64,000 bases of DNA from Halopelagius longus (GCF_900100875.1 NZ_FNKQ01000001.1:992001-1056000), one strand, 5' to 3'; shown: positions 44,669 to 55,065, numbered from the stretch's first letter. A program made the numbers and translations. The notes: a model not told the origin generated them from the sequence alone.

Positions 44669-45982
44669 TCACGACGGCGTCGGGCCGTCGTCGTCCGTCT
44701 GTCCGATTCGTTCCGCGTTTCCGGCCGTCTCCGGCGTGTGGGCGCCGTCGTCCGCCTCGGCGTCCGCGCCGAGGCCGGCGTCGGATACCGCCTCCGTCTC
44801 TTCTCCTCCGGCCGCCGCCGCACCGTCGCTACCGACGGCGGCCGCCGGTTCGGCGTCCGACTTCGCCGGTTCGTCGAGTTCGATCGTCGCGGGGTCCACC
44901 GCGTACGGTTCGACGGGCGTTCCGCTGAGAAGTTCCGGGAGCACGTACTTCGCGAAGTTCACGAGGAGGACGAGAGCCATCGGCATGAGGAAGATGCCGT
45001 ACCACCCGAAGAGGAGAGGGCCGAGCGTGTACGCTATCATCACCGCGCCGACGTGGAGCGACCGACCCGAGACGTACGGTCGCAGAACGAGGTCCGGGAT
45101 GGTATCGACGACGACGAACGAGACGGCGACGAAGGTGACGACGAACCAGAGCGTCCCAGGGTCCGAGAGGTAGGTGGTGATGCCGAGGTACGCCGCGACG
45201 GGGACGTAGACGAGTTTCATGCCGACGACGGGGACGAGACTCGCCGCGCCCGCGAGCAAGCCGACGAGGGCGGCCGCCGGAATCGCGATGCCCGGCGGGG
45301 CGACCATGTTCAACCCCGTGTAGGCGATGACGCCGATGGTGCCGGTGAGGACGGCGTTGAGGATGTTTCCGAAGAAGATGCTGTGGAAGTCGCGGTCGAC
45401 GGCCTTCGCGTACGCCTCGAAGACCCCCCGGTCGTCCGCGAAGCGAACGCGCGTCCACTTCGCGAGGCGGTGGTCGTCGCGGAGGAGGTAGAACGCCATC
45501 GCGATCATGACGAACAGGTGCACCGCGCCGACGCCGAGGAAGGCGACGGTTCCGGCGGCGGAGTTCAACGACTCGAAGACGGAGCGGAGTTGCTCCGGCG
45601 AGAGGTCCGTCGGTTCGAGCGAAAGGAGGATGGAGGGGTCGGCGAACCGGTAGAACTGGTCGGCGGTGATGGGATAGTTCGAGAGGTCGAACACGCCGCT
45701 GTCGGTGAGTTTCAGCGCCTCACCGGCCGCAATCGCCAGCGCGTAGGCGACCAACGAGAGGACGGGCAACGCGAGTGCGAACAGGGCGACGGCGGCGGCG
45801 AGACTCGGCGGGCGGACGCGCCGCCGCAAGCGCCGGTAGATGGGCCGCGTGGCGTAGTAGATGAACACCCCGAACACCACGGTTCCGACGAACGAGTAGA
45901 AGACGTAGAGGAGGGCGGCGGCGAGGAGCGTCCCGAACGACCACCACGCCAGCCGGGACCGTTCCATCTCCAAGAGTGTCAT
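44669..45982 (-). CDS. AI-2E family (PerM) transporter
   Basis: A 437-aa membrane protein of the AI-2 exporter/PerM superfamily with eight helices. Signatures: IYYATRPIYRRLRRRVRPPS after helices 1-2, a long cytosolic middle (120-155), PDLVLRPYVSGRSLHVGAV and LFGWYGIFLMPMALVLLVNF. The C-terminal 75 residues are acidic and disordered (AEPAAAVGSDGAAAAGGEE). The substrate is not predictable; halophile members may move organic solutes or ions. Divergent from the MgtC-like gene. Confidence 0.88.
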   Translation of the reverse strand: MTLLEMERSRLAWWSFGTLLAAALLYVFYSFVGTVVFGVFIYYATRPIYRRLRRRVRPPSLAAAVALFALALPVLSLVAYALAIAAGEALKLTDSGVFDLSNYPITADQFYRFADPSILLSLEPTDLSPEQLRSVFESLNSAAGTVAFLGVGAVHLFVMIAMAFYLLRDDHRLAKWTRVRFADDRGVFEAYAKAVDRDFHSIFFGNILNAVLTGTIGVIAYTGLNMVAPPGIAIPAAALVGLLAGAASLVPVVGMKLVYVPVAAYLGITTYLSDPGTLWFVVTFVAVSFVVVDTIPDLVLRPYVSGRSLHVGAVMIAYTLGPLLFGWYGIFLMPMALVLLVNFAKYVLPELLSGTPVEPYAVDPATIELDEPAKSDAEPAAAVGSDGAAAAGGEETEAVSDAGLGADAEADDGAHTPETAGNAERIGQTDDDGPTPS

Positions 45983-46082
45983 GTTTCAGTACGAACCCCC
46001 GCAGTGCAAAAGTCTATCGCGCAACTGACCAGTCACTCGACCAGCCAGCGGGTTCAAGTGCCGATTCGTTCAACGAACCCAC

Positions 46083-47408
46083 ATGTCTCTCCTCGCCGTC
46101 TCCGTGTCGGCTCCCCTCGGCGACGTTCTCCAACTCGACGGCATCGGCGCGAGACCCCTCACGAACCCCGTCGTGCGCCTCGTCCTCGCGGCGCTTTTGG
46201 GGTTGTTCCTCGGACTCGAACGCGAGTGGTCGGAGAAGACGGCCGGGATTCGGACGTTCTCGCTGACGAGTCTCGTCGCCGCCGTCTTCACCCTCGTCGC
46301 GGTGGAGTACCCCTTCGGCGGCGTCCTCCTCGGCGTCGGGGGCGTCCTCGTCATCGTGCAGGGCATCCTCCTCGCCGTGCAGGGACTCAGACGGGAGGGC
46401 AAGGACTCCCTCTCGCTTACGACGGCCGTCTCGCTCATGGCGGCGTACGGCGTCGGCGCTCTCGTCGCCTCGGGGGAGGTGCTCGCGGGCGTGACCGTCG
46501 CCGTCGTCTCGTCGATGCTTCTGGTGTTGAAGCGAGAACTCCACAGTCTCGCCGGGCGTCTCGACCGGCAGGAACTCCGCTCGACGACGGAGTTCGCCAT
46601 CCTCGCGTTCGTCGCGTACCCGTTGCTTCCGGCGGGGTCGGTCACCGTTCTCGGCGTCGATTTCGAACCCCGCGTCGCGTGGTTGATGGTCGTCACCGTC
46701 GCCGGCATCGGCATCGTCAACTACGCCGTCGTCCAGCAGTACGGGGGCCGCGGCGTCGCCGTCACCGGCTTCTTCGGCGGACTCGCCTCCTCGTCGGCCG
46801 TCGTCGGGACGATGCTCGACCACGTCAAACAGCAACCCGACGCCCGGATGTACGGCGTCGCCGCCGTCCTCCTCGCGGACGCCGCGATGGCGCTTCGCAA
46901 CCTCGCTATCGCGCTGGCGTTCACGTTCCCCGACCAGACGCTCGTCGGCGTCGTCGTCCCCCTCGGCGCTCTCGTCGTCGGGAGCGTCGCCGCCGCGTGG
47001 TACGTCACGGACTGGCGGGAGAAAGTCGATATCCCGCTGGAGAGCCCCTTCTCGCTCAGGAACGCCCTCGCGTTCGGGCTGGTGTTTCTGTTCATCCTCG
47101 TCGTGGGGACGGCCGCACAGAGCGAGTTCGGCACGTACGGCCTGTACGTCAGCGCCCTCCTCTCGGGGTTCGTCTCCTCGGCGGGCGCGACGACGACGGC
47201 GGTGCTTCTCTACCGGGGCGGAACCATCGGCACCGCCCCGGCGGTGGTGTCCATCCTGCTGGCGACGGCGGCCAGCGTCGGCGTGAAGGTGTTTCTCGCC
47301 GCGACCGGTCCCAGAGAGTTCGCCCGGAGCGTGACGGGGTGGTCGGCCGGACTCCTCGCGGGGGCGGGTGCACTCACCGGACTCGTCGTCTGGGCGGGCG
47401 TGGTGTAG
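46083..47408 (+). CDS. MgtC/SapB-family membrane protein with DUF4010 domain
   Basis: A 441-aa protein with about 13 helices. The N terminus is MgtC-like (ALLGLFLGLEREWSEKTAGI and RTFSLTSLVAAVF). The C-terminal two thirds match DUF4010 (GFFGGLASSSAVVGTMLDH and GFVSSAGATTTAVLLYRGG). These two-part proteins are of unknown function; the MgtC part alone is linked to Mg2+ stress in bacteria. ATG 46083. Confidence 0.88.
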   Translation: MSLLAVSVSAPLGDVLQLDGIGARPLTNPVVRLVLAALLGLFLGLEREWSEKTAGIRTFSLTSLVAAVFTLVAVEYPFGGVLLGVGGVLVIVQGILLAVQGLRREGKDSLSLTTAVSLMAAYGVGALVASGEVLAGVTVAVVSSMLLVLKRELHSLAGRLDRQELRSTTEFAILAFVAYPLLPAGSVTVLGVDFEPRVAWLMVVTVAGIGIVNYAVVQQYGGRGVAVTGFFGGLASSSAVVGTMLDHVKQQPDARMYGVAAVLLADAAMALRNLAIALAFTFPDQTLVGVVVPLGALVVGSVAAAWYVTDWREKVDIPLESPFSLRNALAFGLVFLFILVVGTAAQSEFGTYGLYVSALLSGFVSSAGATTTAVLLYRGGTIGTAPAVVSILLATAASVGVKVFLAATGPREFARSVTGWSAGLLAGAGALTGLVVWAGVV

Positions 47409-47471
47409 CGACGAACGCCCGACAGTTCGGGGAACGAACCGTTTAACCCGGGAGTAGACGTACGCCGGGCC

Positions 47472-48815
47472 ATGGACCGAGATACGGCCGTTCCGCGGGT
47501 CGAGTCCCTCCCCGGCGAACGCGCGCGCGAGTGGGTCGATTACCACCACGAGACGGCGGCCCCGAGCACCTACGTCTACGACTTCGTCTGGGATATCACC
47601 GCCGAGGCGGAGGGTCCCTTCTGCACCGACGCCGACGGGAACGTCCTCCTCGATTTCACCAGCCACGTCGCCGCCGCCCCCCTCGGGTACAACAACCCGA
47701 AGATAATGGACCGGATGCGGGAGTTCGACCTGGTGGACCCGCTGAAAATCGCCGGACAGGACTTCTACGTCTCCGGCGGCGACGACCCCGGGGAGGAGGA
47801 ACTCCCCGGCCCGGCCGGTCTGATGCAGCGACTGGTCGACATCACCGACCACTACGACATGGACACCGTCTTCCTCTCGAACTCCGGCGCGGAGGCGGTG
47901 GAGAACGCCATCAAGATATCCTACGACCACTCCGGCGGCGCGAAGTACGGCATCACGTTCGAGGGGGCGTTCCACGGCCGCACCCTCGGCGCGCTTTCGC
48001 TCAACCGCTCGAAGCCGGTGTACCGCCGGAAGTTCCCGGAGATATCGGGCATCATCGACCTGCCGTTCTGCGACGACCGGACCTGCTCTGCGGAGACGTG
48101 TTCCTGCGGCTTCTTCGCCGACGGCACCTCCCGCCTCCGGAAGAAACTGAACCCCGAGACGGGCCACGTGGACCCCGCGGACGTGGCGTACATAATCTTG
48201 GAGCCGATTCAGGGCGAAGGGGGCTACAGAATCCCCTCGGAGGCGTTCATGGACGAACTCGCCGCCGTCGTCGAGGAGTACGACATCACGCTCGTCGCCG
48301 ACGAGATTCAGTCGGGCGTCGGCCGGACGGGGGAGATGTGGGGGTCGGACCACTTCGCCATCGAACCGGACGTCATCACCTCCGCGAAGGCGCTTCGCGT
48401 CGGCGCGACCGTCTCCCGCGAGGAGGTGTTCCCCGAACAGAAGTCCCGCCTCTCCTCGACGTGGGGGGCCGGCGACATCATCTCCTCGCTACAGGGTGCG
48501 CTCACCATCGACGCCATCCGCGAGTACGATCTGATGGAGAACGCCGTCGTCCGGGGCCGCCAGTTCAAAGAGACGGTCGAAGACGCCGCCCTCGAACCCG
48601 TCGAGGACGTGCGCGGGAAGGGACTCATGCTCGGCGTCGAGTTCGACACCAAAGAGCGCAGAGACGCCGTCCAAGAGGCGTGCCTCCAGAACGGACTTCT
48701 CACCCTCTCCTGCGGCTACAAGGTGCTCCGAATCCTCCCGCCCCTCGACGTGACCGAACGGGAGATAGAACTCGGCGCGACCCTGCTTCTCGACTCCATC
48801 GAGGAGTGCGCCTGA
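47472..48815 (+). CDS. Class III PLP aminotransferase
   Basis: A 447-aa fold-type I aminotransferase. It has SNSGAEAVENAIKISYD, EGAFHGRTLGALSLNRSK, and the catalytic Lys region DEIQSGVGRTG and ITSAKALRVG. An unusual Cys-rich insert DDRTCSAETCSCGFF suggests a metal or disulfide site. It resembles the lysine 6-aminotransferase/4-aminobutyrate group more than ArgD, but the donor is uncertain. Confidence 0.85.
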   Translation: MDRDTAVPRVESLPGERAREWVDYHHETAAPSTYVYDFVWDITAEAEGPFCTDADGNVLLDFTSHVAAAPLGYNNPKIMDRMREFDLVDPLKIAGQDFYVSGGDDPGEEELPGPAGLMQRLVDITDHYDMDTVFLSNSGAEAVENAIKISYDHSGGAKYGITFEGAFHGRTLGALSLNRSKPVYRRKFPEISGIIDLPFCDDRTCSAETCSCGFFADGTSRLRKKLNPETGHVDPADVAYIILEPIQGEGGYRIPSEAFMDELAAVVEEYDITLVADEIQSGVGRTGEMWGSDHFAIEPDVITSAKALRVGATVSREEVFPEQKSRLSSTWGAGDIISSLQGALTIDAIREYDLMENAVVRGRQFKETVEDAALEPVEDVRGKGLMLGVEFDTKERRDAVQEACLQNGLLTLSCGYKVLRILPPLDVTEREIELGATLLLDSIEECA

Positions 48816-48989
48816 GCGCCGAACCGAACGCTCGAATCCGAACCCGACGACCGGTGCGGCACGGTGGAGACGATGCGAAAAACCGCGAGTACCCCGGCGT
48901 ACGTCCGATTCCCGACGATCGTCTGACGTTTTTTACTGTCATCTCTCCCGTACACTTATGCGGCTCACCCGCCTGTGTCAGTTGTAACC

Positions 48990-49367
48990 ATGGGTTTTCG
49001 TGACGGTGGTGGAGACGGCGGCGGTTCGGGCGGGAAGGAAGCGGCGTTGACGCTGGACGCCGTGTTGGAGACGCTCGGCCACCGGCACAGACGCACCCTG
49101 TTACGTCTCTTTCGGGACCGATCGACGCGCGCCGTCGACTCCGACGAAGCCGTCGAGTACCTGCTGGAACGGGAGCGACGGCGGCCCGGCGAGACGCCGA
49201 GTCGCGACCACCTCCAGATTACGCTGCTCCACGCCCACCTGCCGAAGCTTGAAGAGGCGGGACTCGTCGCCTTCGACGCCGACGCCGGCGAGTTCCGCTA
49301 CCGCCCGAGCGAGCGAATCGAAAACTGGCTCCGGTTCATCGAAGCAGAGCACGGGTTCGGGGAGTAA
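48990..49367 (+). CDS. DUF7344-like winged-helix protein (soluble)
   Basis: A 125-aa protein with a Gly-rich start (GGGDGGGSGGKEAALTLDAV) and a wHTH like those at 20173 and 21324 (ETLGHRHRRTLLRLFRDRST, then LLHAHLPKLEEAGLVAFDAD), but without the two C-terminal membrane helices. A likely transcription regulator. Confidence 0.75.
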   Translation: MGFRDGGGDGGGSGGKEAALTLDAVLETLGHRHRRTLLRLFRDRSTRAVDSDEAVEYLLERERRRPGETPSRDHLQITLLHAHLPKLEEAGLVAFDADAGEFRYRPSERIENWLRFIEAEHGFGE

Positions 49368-49410
49368 GCGAGAGGTTTCGCTCCGGCACCGTCTCCGCGA
49401 TATCGCGAAA

Positions 49411-50742
49411 CTACGTCCCGCGGACCGCCGAGAACCGGTCGGCGACGCCGCCGAGTTCGCGCATCTCCCCCTCGCCGACGAGGAAGGAGACGGACGCCTC
49501 GACGCGGGGCCGCCACGCCGGCCTGTCGCCGTCCCGGAACGCCGAGTCGAGTCCGACGTCGCCCGCGCGGATTCGACTCGCCGCCGCCTCCGCGAGGACG
49601 CTCTCGAACGGCGAGTCGCGCGTCCGGCGCACCCGCCGAAACGTCCGCATCGCGTCGCGCTTCGCCGTCAGCGTCCGTCCGGCGTCGTAGTCCGCGTCGT
49701 CCGGCGTGACGCTCAGTTCGTCGAGGGCGTATCCGTGGGCTCGGCGGGCCAAAAGCGCCCGCGCGAGGCGGACGGCGCGTTCGACGGTGTGGTCCGCGCG
49801 GACCCCGTCGGCGTCGAACCGGAAGTCGTCGTCGAAACAGTAGGTCGTCAGTTTCCACCGGACCACCCCGTACGGCGTCGACTGCCCCAAATCGTCGGTC
49901 TCTAACCGGCCCCGCATCTCCCGTCGCGTCGGGAACTCCTCGACGTCGCTTCGGAGCGAGTTCAGCGCGGTTTCGAGTTCGTCGGCGGACGATCGCGCGT
50001 CGTCGCCGAGGGCCTCGCGGTAGCGTTCGCGGAAGTGTCTGGCGTTCCTGAGGTACTGTTCGGCTTGCAGGTGCGCGCCCCACGTCGAGGCGACGGAGTG
50101 GTCCGAGTACTCGGACGCGTCGGCTTCCCCGCCGGTGTACACCCCGTCGCGGTGGGAGTTCAGTTTCGCGAACGAGAGGTTGCGCTCGACGGCGTACAGG
50201 GCCGCCAGGTCGCGTCCGGGGTCGGAGACGAGGTAGTCGCCGACGGAGTCGCGTATCTCCTCGGCCGCCGTCCGGAACCGCCGCCCGCGTTCGACCAACG
50301 CTCCCGGGTCCTCTTCGCCGAGTGCGACGCGGGCGTAGCCGATGGCCTCGCCGGCGAACTGGAGGCCGTACGTCGCGTTGAACAGGCGCGTCCAGTTGTC
50401 CGACTCGGACCGCGCGTCGTCTATCCACCCGCCGGAGGGGTCGTGGCCGAGGCGGTGTCGCATGTCGTCGGACAGTTCGGAGTCGTCCACGCGGGAGCGC
50501 AGTTCCTCGGCGCGGGCGACTGCTGATTCGAGGGCGGAGACGGCTTCGTCGGCGTGGTCGTCGGTGACGGACTGTCGCCAGAGGTGGTTCGGCGGTTCGG
50601 GGTAGTGGACGACGAGCGGGTCGGTCAGGGCGTTCGGAAGCCACTCGGGGGCGAAGACGCCCGCACCGAGGAGGGCGGCACCCGCCGTCGCGCCCGCGCC
50701 GACGAGCAGTCGCCGGCGCGTGAAATCCGTGTCGGGGACCAT
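49411..50742 (-). CDS. Tat-exported helical protein of unknown function
   Basis: A 443-aa secreted protein. The Tat signal is FTRRRLLVGAGATAGAALLG, with no lipobox Cys, so it should be released or bound by its hydrophobic tail. The mature part is long and helical (VSALESAVARAEELRSRVDD, RALLARRAHGYALDELSVT), with no Cys motif and no known catalytic site. ATG 50742 is preferred over the in-frame 50769. Function is unknown. Confidence 0.8.
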   Translation of the reverse strand: MVPDTDFTRRRLLVGAGATAGAALLGAGVFAPEWLPNALTDPLVVHYPEPPNHLWRQSVTDDHADEAVSALESAVARAEELRSRVDDSELSDDMRHRLGHDPSGGWIDDARSESDNWTRLFNATYGLQFAGEAIGYARVALGEEDPGALVERGRRFRTAAEEIRDSVGDYLVSDPGRDLAALYAVERNLSFAKLNSHRDGVYTGGEADASEYSDHSVASTWGAHLQAEQYLRNARHFRERYREALGDDARSSADELETALNSLRSDVEEFPTRREMRGRLETDDLGQSTPYGVVRWKLTTYCFDDDFRFDADGVRADHTVERAVRLARALLARRAHGYALDELSVTPDDADYDAGRTLTAKRDAMRTFRRVRRTRDSPFESVLAEAAASRIRAGDVGLDSAFRDGDRPAWRPRVEASVSFLVGEGEMRELGGVADRFSAVRGT

Positions 50743-50787
50743 AGCACGGACTCTCCCCCGCGGTGACAAGTAGGTTTTCGTCCCGGT

Positions 50788-51768
50788 TCAGGTCCAGCGG
50801 TCGAGGCCGGTCTGGACCGCCGCCTCCTCGATTCGCTCGAACCCGCGTTCGACTTCGTCGGCGGCGACGCCCCACTCTTCGGTGACGTACGCCCGCGCGG
50901 CGTCGATGTCCGGGTCGATGTCGGTGTCGAACTCGTACTCGTCGGTGACAGGCGGGTCGACGAACAGGCCCCTTACCCTGTCGGCGTTCTCGATGTACGC
51001 CTCCCGGGCTTCGAGGACGCCCCAGAGGTCGCCGTGCTCTTTGACCTCCTTCAGCGCCGTCTTCGGGCCGACGCCCGAGAGGCCCTCGTTGAAGTCCGTC
51101 CCGCAGAGGATGGCCACGTCTATCAGTTGCTCTTGGGTCACGTCGAGATTCGAGAGCGTCGCCTCGAGGTCCATCAGTTCCGGGTCGCCCTTCGAGGTTA
51201 TCTGCCGGAGGGTGTACGGCGCGCCGAAGAGCAGAGTGTCGTAGTCCTCGCTCCCCACGTAGTCGGCGTCACCCCGCTTTGCCATGTAGGACGCCTGCGC
51301 CTCCCCCTCGGCGGGCGCTTCGACCATCGGCACGTCGAGTCGTTCGAGGAGGCCGCGGGTCGTCTCGTGAATCGTCGCGGTGAGGCGTTGGGTGCGCGCT
51401 TCGAGGCGCGCCGCCGCCACGGAGTCGCCGCGTTCCTCCGCCGCCTTCCGCAACTCCTTGGCCTTCTCGCGTTGCTCGCGTCGCGACTCCACCTCGTCGT
51501 CCTTCAGGTCGGTGACGCCGCCGTCGAAGACGAAGACGGGCACGATGTCGTGGTCGAGGAACTTCGGGAGGCCCTGCACGACGCCGATGAGGTTCGCCAC
51601 CTCGGTTCCGTCGTCGGTCGTGTACGCCTCCTCGCGCGTGAACTTGACGGTCGTCGTGAGATAGCGGTACAGCCAGTTGTGCGCGTCGACGGCGACGACG
51701 CTCCCCGATACGTCGTCGAACGACGCGTCCGAGAGCGAGGCCAGACTCCGGAGGTCTGCGTTTCCCAT
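50788..51768 (-). CDS. fen: Flap endonuclease 1
   Basis: A 326-aa structure-specific nuclease for Okazaki-fragment and repair flaps. XPG-N region: [20 protein letters not shown] and [33 protein letters not shown] and [13 protein letters not shown]. Helix-hairpin-helix: [20 protein letters not shown]. The C terminus VQTGLDRWT is a PIP-box (Q-x-x-L-D-x-W) for the PCNA clamp. Metal ligands Asp/Glu are all present. Confidence 0.97.
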   Translation of the reverse strand: MGNADLRSLASLSDASFDDVSGSVVAVDAHNWLYRYLTTTVKFTREEAYTTDDGTEVANLIGVVQGLPKFLDHDIVPVFVFDGGVTDLKDDEVESRREQREKAKELRKAAEERGDSVAAARLEARTQRLTATIHETTRGLLERLDVPMVEAPAEGEAQASYMAKRGDADYVGSEDYDTLLFGAPYTLRQITSKGDPELMDLEATLSNLDVTQEQLIDVAILCGTDFNEGLSGVGPKTALKEVKEHGDLWGVLEAREAYIENADRVRGLFVDPPVTDEYEFDTDIDPDIDAARAYVTEEWGVAADEVERGFERIEEAAVQTGLDRWT

Positions 51769-51794
51769 TACCCCCCGTTGGGACCCGGTTCGCT

Positions 51795-52406
51795 TTAATA
51801 TCCCGCGTTGGGGTCGTCGCCGCCGGCCGGCCCCCCGACCGGTTCCGGCGGGTCGGCGTCGCGGCGGTCGGCGAGAAACGCCACCTCTGCGTCGCTCAGG
51901 TCGCGCGCGCGGAACTCGTCGAGTCCGCGCCGGTAGCGGTCACCGCTCCGGTCGGCGTTGGCGTCCGCGGGGCGTTCGAGGACGAGTTCGGCGATGCCCG
52001 TCGTCTCTCCGGTCCACGCGAACCCCGCCTCGTGGAGGGCCTCGTAGGCGAAGGGGTTGTTCACGGCGATGCGGAGGCGGTCGTAGCCCCGTTCGGCCGC
52101 GCGGGCGACGACGAACGCGCAGAGTCGCGGGCCGAGGTTCTCGCCCTTCCGGTCGTCGCGAACCGTGACGTACCGGAGCCACAACACCCCCTCGTCGGTG
52201 CGGTCCTCGTTGAACGCGACGGCAGCGAGAACGTCCGCGTCCGCCTCGTACTCCTCGCTCGGGAGGGGGGCCGTCCGCTCCGTTCGGTCGGCGACGACGG
52301 CCTTGCCGGTGTTCGACATCACGAACTTCCCGGCGTAGGCGAACCGACGGTAGTCGAGGCGGAGCGTCGGTCCGTCGGGGGGCCACCCGAGGAGGGCGAA
52401 CTCCAT
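51795..52406 (-). CDS. GNAT family N-acetyltransferase
   Basis: A 203-aa acetyltransferase. The acetyl-CoA part is the strand-helix [20 protein letters not shown], then [20 protein letters not shown] and [19 protein letters not shown]. The start [20 protein letters not shown] is at 52406; upstream in-frame sequence is not supported. The C-terminal 45 residues are Asp/Arg-rich and probably disordered. Substrate unknown. Confidence 0.85.
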   Translation of the reverse strand: MEFALLGWPPDGPTLRLDYRRFAYAGKFVMSNTGKAVVADRTERTAPLPSEEYEADADVLAAVAFNEDRTDEGVLWLRYVTVRDDRKGENLGPRLCAFVVARAAERGYDRLRIAVNNPFAYEALHEAGFAWTGETTGIAELVLERPADANADRSGDRYRRGLDEFRARDLSDAEVAFLADRRDADPPEPVGGPAGGDDPNAGY

Positions 52407-52514
52407 GCCCGGACGTACGCCCGGCGGCGGAAAGAGGGCGTCGGTCACCCGGGCGGCCGACCGACGACGGACGAAAGCGGGAGAGACATTAGGGTCCGGG
52501 TAATTCCCTCCGAT

Positions 52515-52937
52515 ATGGCAACTTCGGTCGCGTCGTTCATCGACCGCCGTATCGATCCCGGGGCGCTTCCACTCGCGGTGGGTGACGTGGTAGCGCTGTC
52601 GGCGATTCTCACCGTCGGCGTCGTCCAACACAACGGGGTGGGCTACCTCACGAAGTTCACCGTCGCGTGGCTCCTGACGCTCGTCCCGTTCCTCATCGGG
52701 TGGGCGCTGGCGGGACCGCTCATCGGCGCGTACTCCGCCGGTGCCGCGGAGTCAGCGAAGGCCGCGGTTCCACTGGCGGTGCGCGGGTGGATTCTCGCCG
52801 CCGTCATCGGACTCGGACTGCGGTGGACGCCGCTTTTCGAGGGCGGCGTCGCCCTCGTGTTCGCGCTCATCACCCTCGTCACCGGCGCAGTCGCGCTCGG
52901 CGTCTGGCGGTGGGTGTACTTCAAAATCGCCGGCTGA
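52515..52937 (+). CDS. DUF3054 family membrane protein
   Basis: A 140-aa protein with four membrane helices (AVGDVVALSAILTVGVVQHN, AWLLTLVPFLIGWALAGPLI, RGWILAAVIGLGLRWTP and VALVFALITLVTGAVALGVW). The first-helix GD and the second-helix P-rich segment match the DUF3054 pattern. Unknown function. ATG 52515. Confidence 0.85.
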   Translation: MATSVASFIDRRIDPGALPLAVGDVVALSAILTVGVVQHNGVGYLTKFTVAWLLTLVPFLIGWALAGPLIGAYSAGAAESAKAAVPLAVRGWILAAVIGLGLRWTPLFEGGVALVFALITLVTGAVALGVWRWVYFKIAG

Positions 52938-52991
52938 CCGGCCGAACCGACCCGACTCTTCTTCCGACCCGTCGCTCGCGCTCGATTCCGC

Positions 52992-54329
52992 TCAGTCCGC
53001 CGTCGCGCCCGCCTCGGCCCGCGTCCCGCGCTGGCGGACGAGGTAGAGACCGAGTCCCGCGCCGACGGCGGCGAACCCCGCCAGCGTCAGAAACAGCACG
53101 GCGGGCGTGCTGTACGTCAGAATAGTTCCCGCGACTGCGCCGCCGAGAGCGCCGACGCCGAACACGCCGAGGTACGTGAAGCCGTAGGAGAGGCCGCGCG
53201 TCCCGGCGGGCGTGTACTCGGCGACGGTGGCCTGATAGAACGGCTGGATGACGAAGAGGAAACAGCCCAGCACCGCGCCGAGGGCCAACAGCGGAACCAG
53301 TCCGGCGTTCGCCACGGGGAGGAAGACGACGGCGAGAGCGGCGAGGACGGCGAAGGAGCCGACGATGCCCCACTCGACGGGGATGCGGTCGGTGAGTTTG
53401 CCGCCGACGTACTGACCGACGACGCCGACCATGAGCAGCCCCGAATAGAAGTACCGCTCCGGTTTGAGCGTCCGACCGGAGCCGGCTTCGACGCCGAGGG
53501 CGTCCGCCACGCCCGCCGGCAGGAGCGTGGCCAGCGGAATCGGCTCGAACGTCGGGATACCCTCCAAGAGGTTCGGCAGGAAGGTGAGGACGCCGCGGTA
53601 GTACAGCCCCGAGCACATCACGACGAGGAAGACGACGGCGAACCCGCCCGCGAACATGCGCTTCGATTCGCCGAGGAACTCCGCCAGCGAATCGACGCCG
53701 CTGTCGGCCTTCGAGTCGCCGCCGCCTCCGTCGGCGGCGACGGCGGCCGTCTCGTCGAACTGCGCGCGCGTGGCGTACGCACCGGCGACGAGGGCGGGGA
53801 CGGCAAGCAAGCCTGCGACGAGTTGCCACTCGAAGAAGAGAAGCAGTATCGCGGTCAGGAGCGGTCCGAGTCCGATGCCGACGTTGCCCGCGATGCCGTG
53901 GTAGGCGAAGCCCGTGCCGCGTTCTTCGACGCCCTTCGATATGAGCGCCAACCCGGCGGGGTGGTAGACGCTCGCGGCGGCACCCCAAAGCAGGAGCGCG
54001 AGCGTGATGACCACCACGCTGGGGGCGAGTCCGAGGAGCAGGAACGACGCCGACATCCCGAACAGACAGAGGCCGATGAGTCGCCGCGAGCCGACCCTAT
54101 CGACGAGGATACCGCCGGGAAGCGCGCCGACGCCGAACAGGCCGTAGCCGGCGGTGACGACCAGTCCGAGCGTCGCGGCGGTCACCTCCAACTGGGTCAA
54201 CCCGAGGTTCACCACGTCGAACTCCGTCAGCCAGATGGAGACGAAGATGGGGATGGACAGTTCGTACGTGTGCACCATCCCGTGCGCGAGCATCACGAGA
54301 GCCACGATGGCGCGGTCGTTCCGGTTCAC
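52992..54329 (-). CDS. Major facilitator superfamily transporter
   Basis: A 445-aa 12-helix transporter. Loop 2-3 carries the MFS motif A-like GILVDRVGSRRLIGL, and loop 8-9 has GGKLTDRIPVEWG. The central loop between helices 6 and 7 is acidic. The start is GTG 54329 (VNRNDRAIVALVMLAHGMVH); the in-frame upstream sequence is Arg/Pro-rich and unlikely to be coding. Substrate unknown. Confidence 0.9.
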   Translation of the reverse strand: MNRNDRAIVALVMLAHGMVHTYELSIPIFVSIWLTEFDVVNLGLTQLEVTAATLGLVVTAGYGLFGVGALPGGILVDRVGSRRLIGLCLFGMSASFLLLGLAPSVVVITLALLLWGAAASVYHPAGLALISKGVEERGTGFAYHGIAGNVGIGLGPLLTAILLLFFEWQLVAGLLAVPALVAGAYATRAQFDETAAVAADGGGGDSKADSGVDSLAEFLGESKRMFAGGFAVVFLVVMCSGLYYRGVLTFLPNLLEGIPTFEPIPLATLLPAGVADALGVEAGSGRTLKPERYFYSGLLMVGVVGQYVGGKLTDRIPVEWGIVGSFAVLAALAVVFLPVANAGLVPLLALGAVLGCFLFVIQPFYQATVAEYTPAGTRGLSYGFTYLGVFGVGALGGAVAGTILTYSTPAVLFLTLAGFAAVGAGLGLYLVRQRGTRAEAGATAD

Positions 54330-54669
54330 GTGCGTTGTACGCACGAGCGGCCAATTCAACCCACCGGTGGGGGCAGTCGGCGCGGGTGAACGCGGCGGAC
54401 GAGAGCGAACGCGCGAACGCCGACCCGGGCCGCGCGTCCCACTTCCGCTTTGCGGCGCGGTGCGCGGCGACGAACCGACTCGTCGATAGTATAGGATTTC
54501 GTAAACGTTCCTCGAAATCCCGAAAGTGCTGAAATCGGGCTGTTTATTCCCTTCAGTCGGCCATCTGCGTCTCATAAGTTATAGAAATCCTTTGGAGTAC
54601 GGATGCAGGGGATATCCATCCCCCACGGGAAAGAATTATATGACCCCGATCCGTATATATTCATGTATT
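54330..54669. other. Divergent intergenic region
   Basis: No gene. It contains a TATA-like TCCTATACTA on the minus strand near 54490, a plus-strand AATTATATGA near 54635, and a small hairpin GGGGAT-ATCC-ATCCCC at about 54608-54625. Confidence 0.5.
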
Positions 54670-54924
54670 ATGACAGGGTATTACGACTACGTCCTCGGTC
54701 TCATTCCGCTCGCACTGTTCGGCCTCACCGGAACGCTCTACGTCGCCGGACTGGGCGTGACGCAGGCCGTGCCCATCGCCGCAGGCGTCGCGGCGGGCAT
54801 CGTCGGCCACGCACTCTTCGTGAACGGGCCCGTCTCGAAAACTCCCGTTCGCACCGTCGAATCCACCGCCACCGCCGAACCGCGCTCCCGCGCGAGTTCC
54901 GGTGCACCCGTCGACGCGGACTGA
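54670..54924 (+). CDS. Small two-helix membrane protein
   Basis: An 84-aa protein with two hydrophobic helices (YVLGLIPLALFGLTGTLYVA and VAAGVAAGIVGHALFV) and a disordered C terminus. A TATA-like sequence 35 bp upstream supports ATG 54670. It belongs to a haloarchaeal group of small membrane proteins of unknown function. Confidence 0.7.
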   Translation: MTGYYDYVLGLIPLALFGLTGTLYVAGLGVTQAVPIAAGVAAGIVGHALFVNGPVSKTPVRTVESTATAEPRSRASSGAPVDAD

Positions 54925-55065
54925 ACTACCTACCCTGTCTACGCGCGCCACGCGCGTCTCGTTTCCTCACTTCGACTCTCGACCCGACCGGTCAGGACCG
55001 CGTTACAGGACGGCCGCCGACCGAACTTCCGCACGGTTTTCACGCTGGGCGACCACTTTCCGTAC

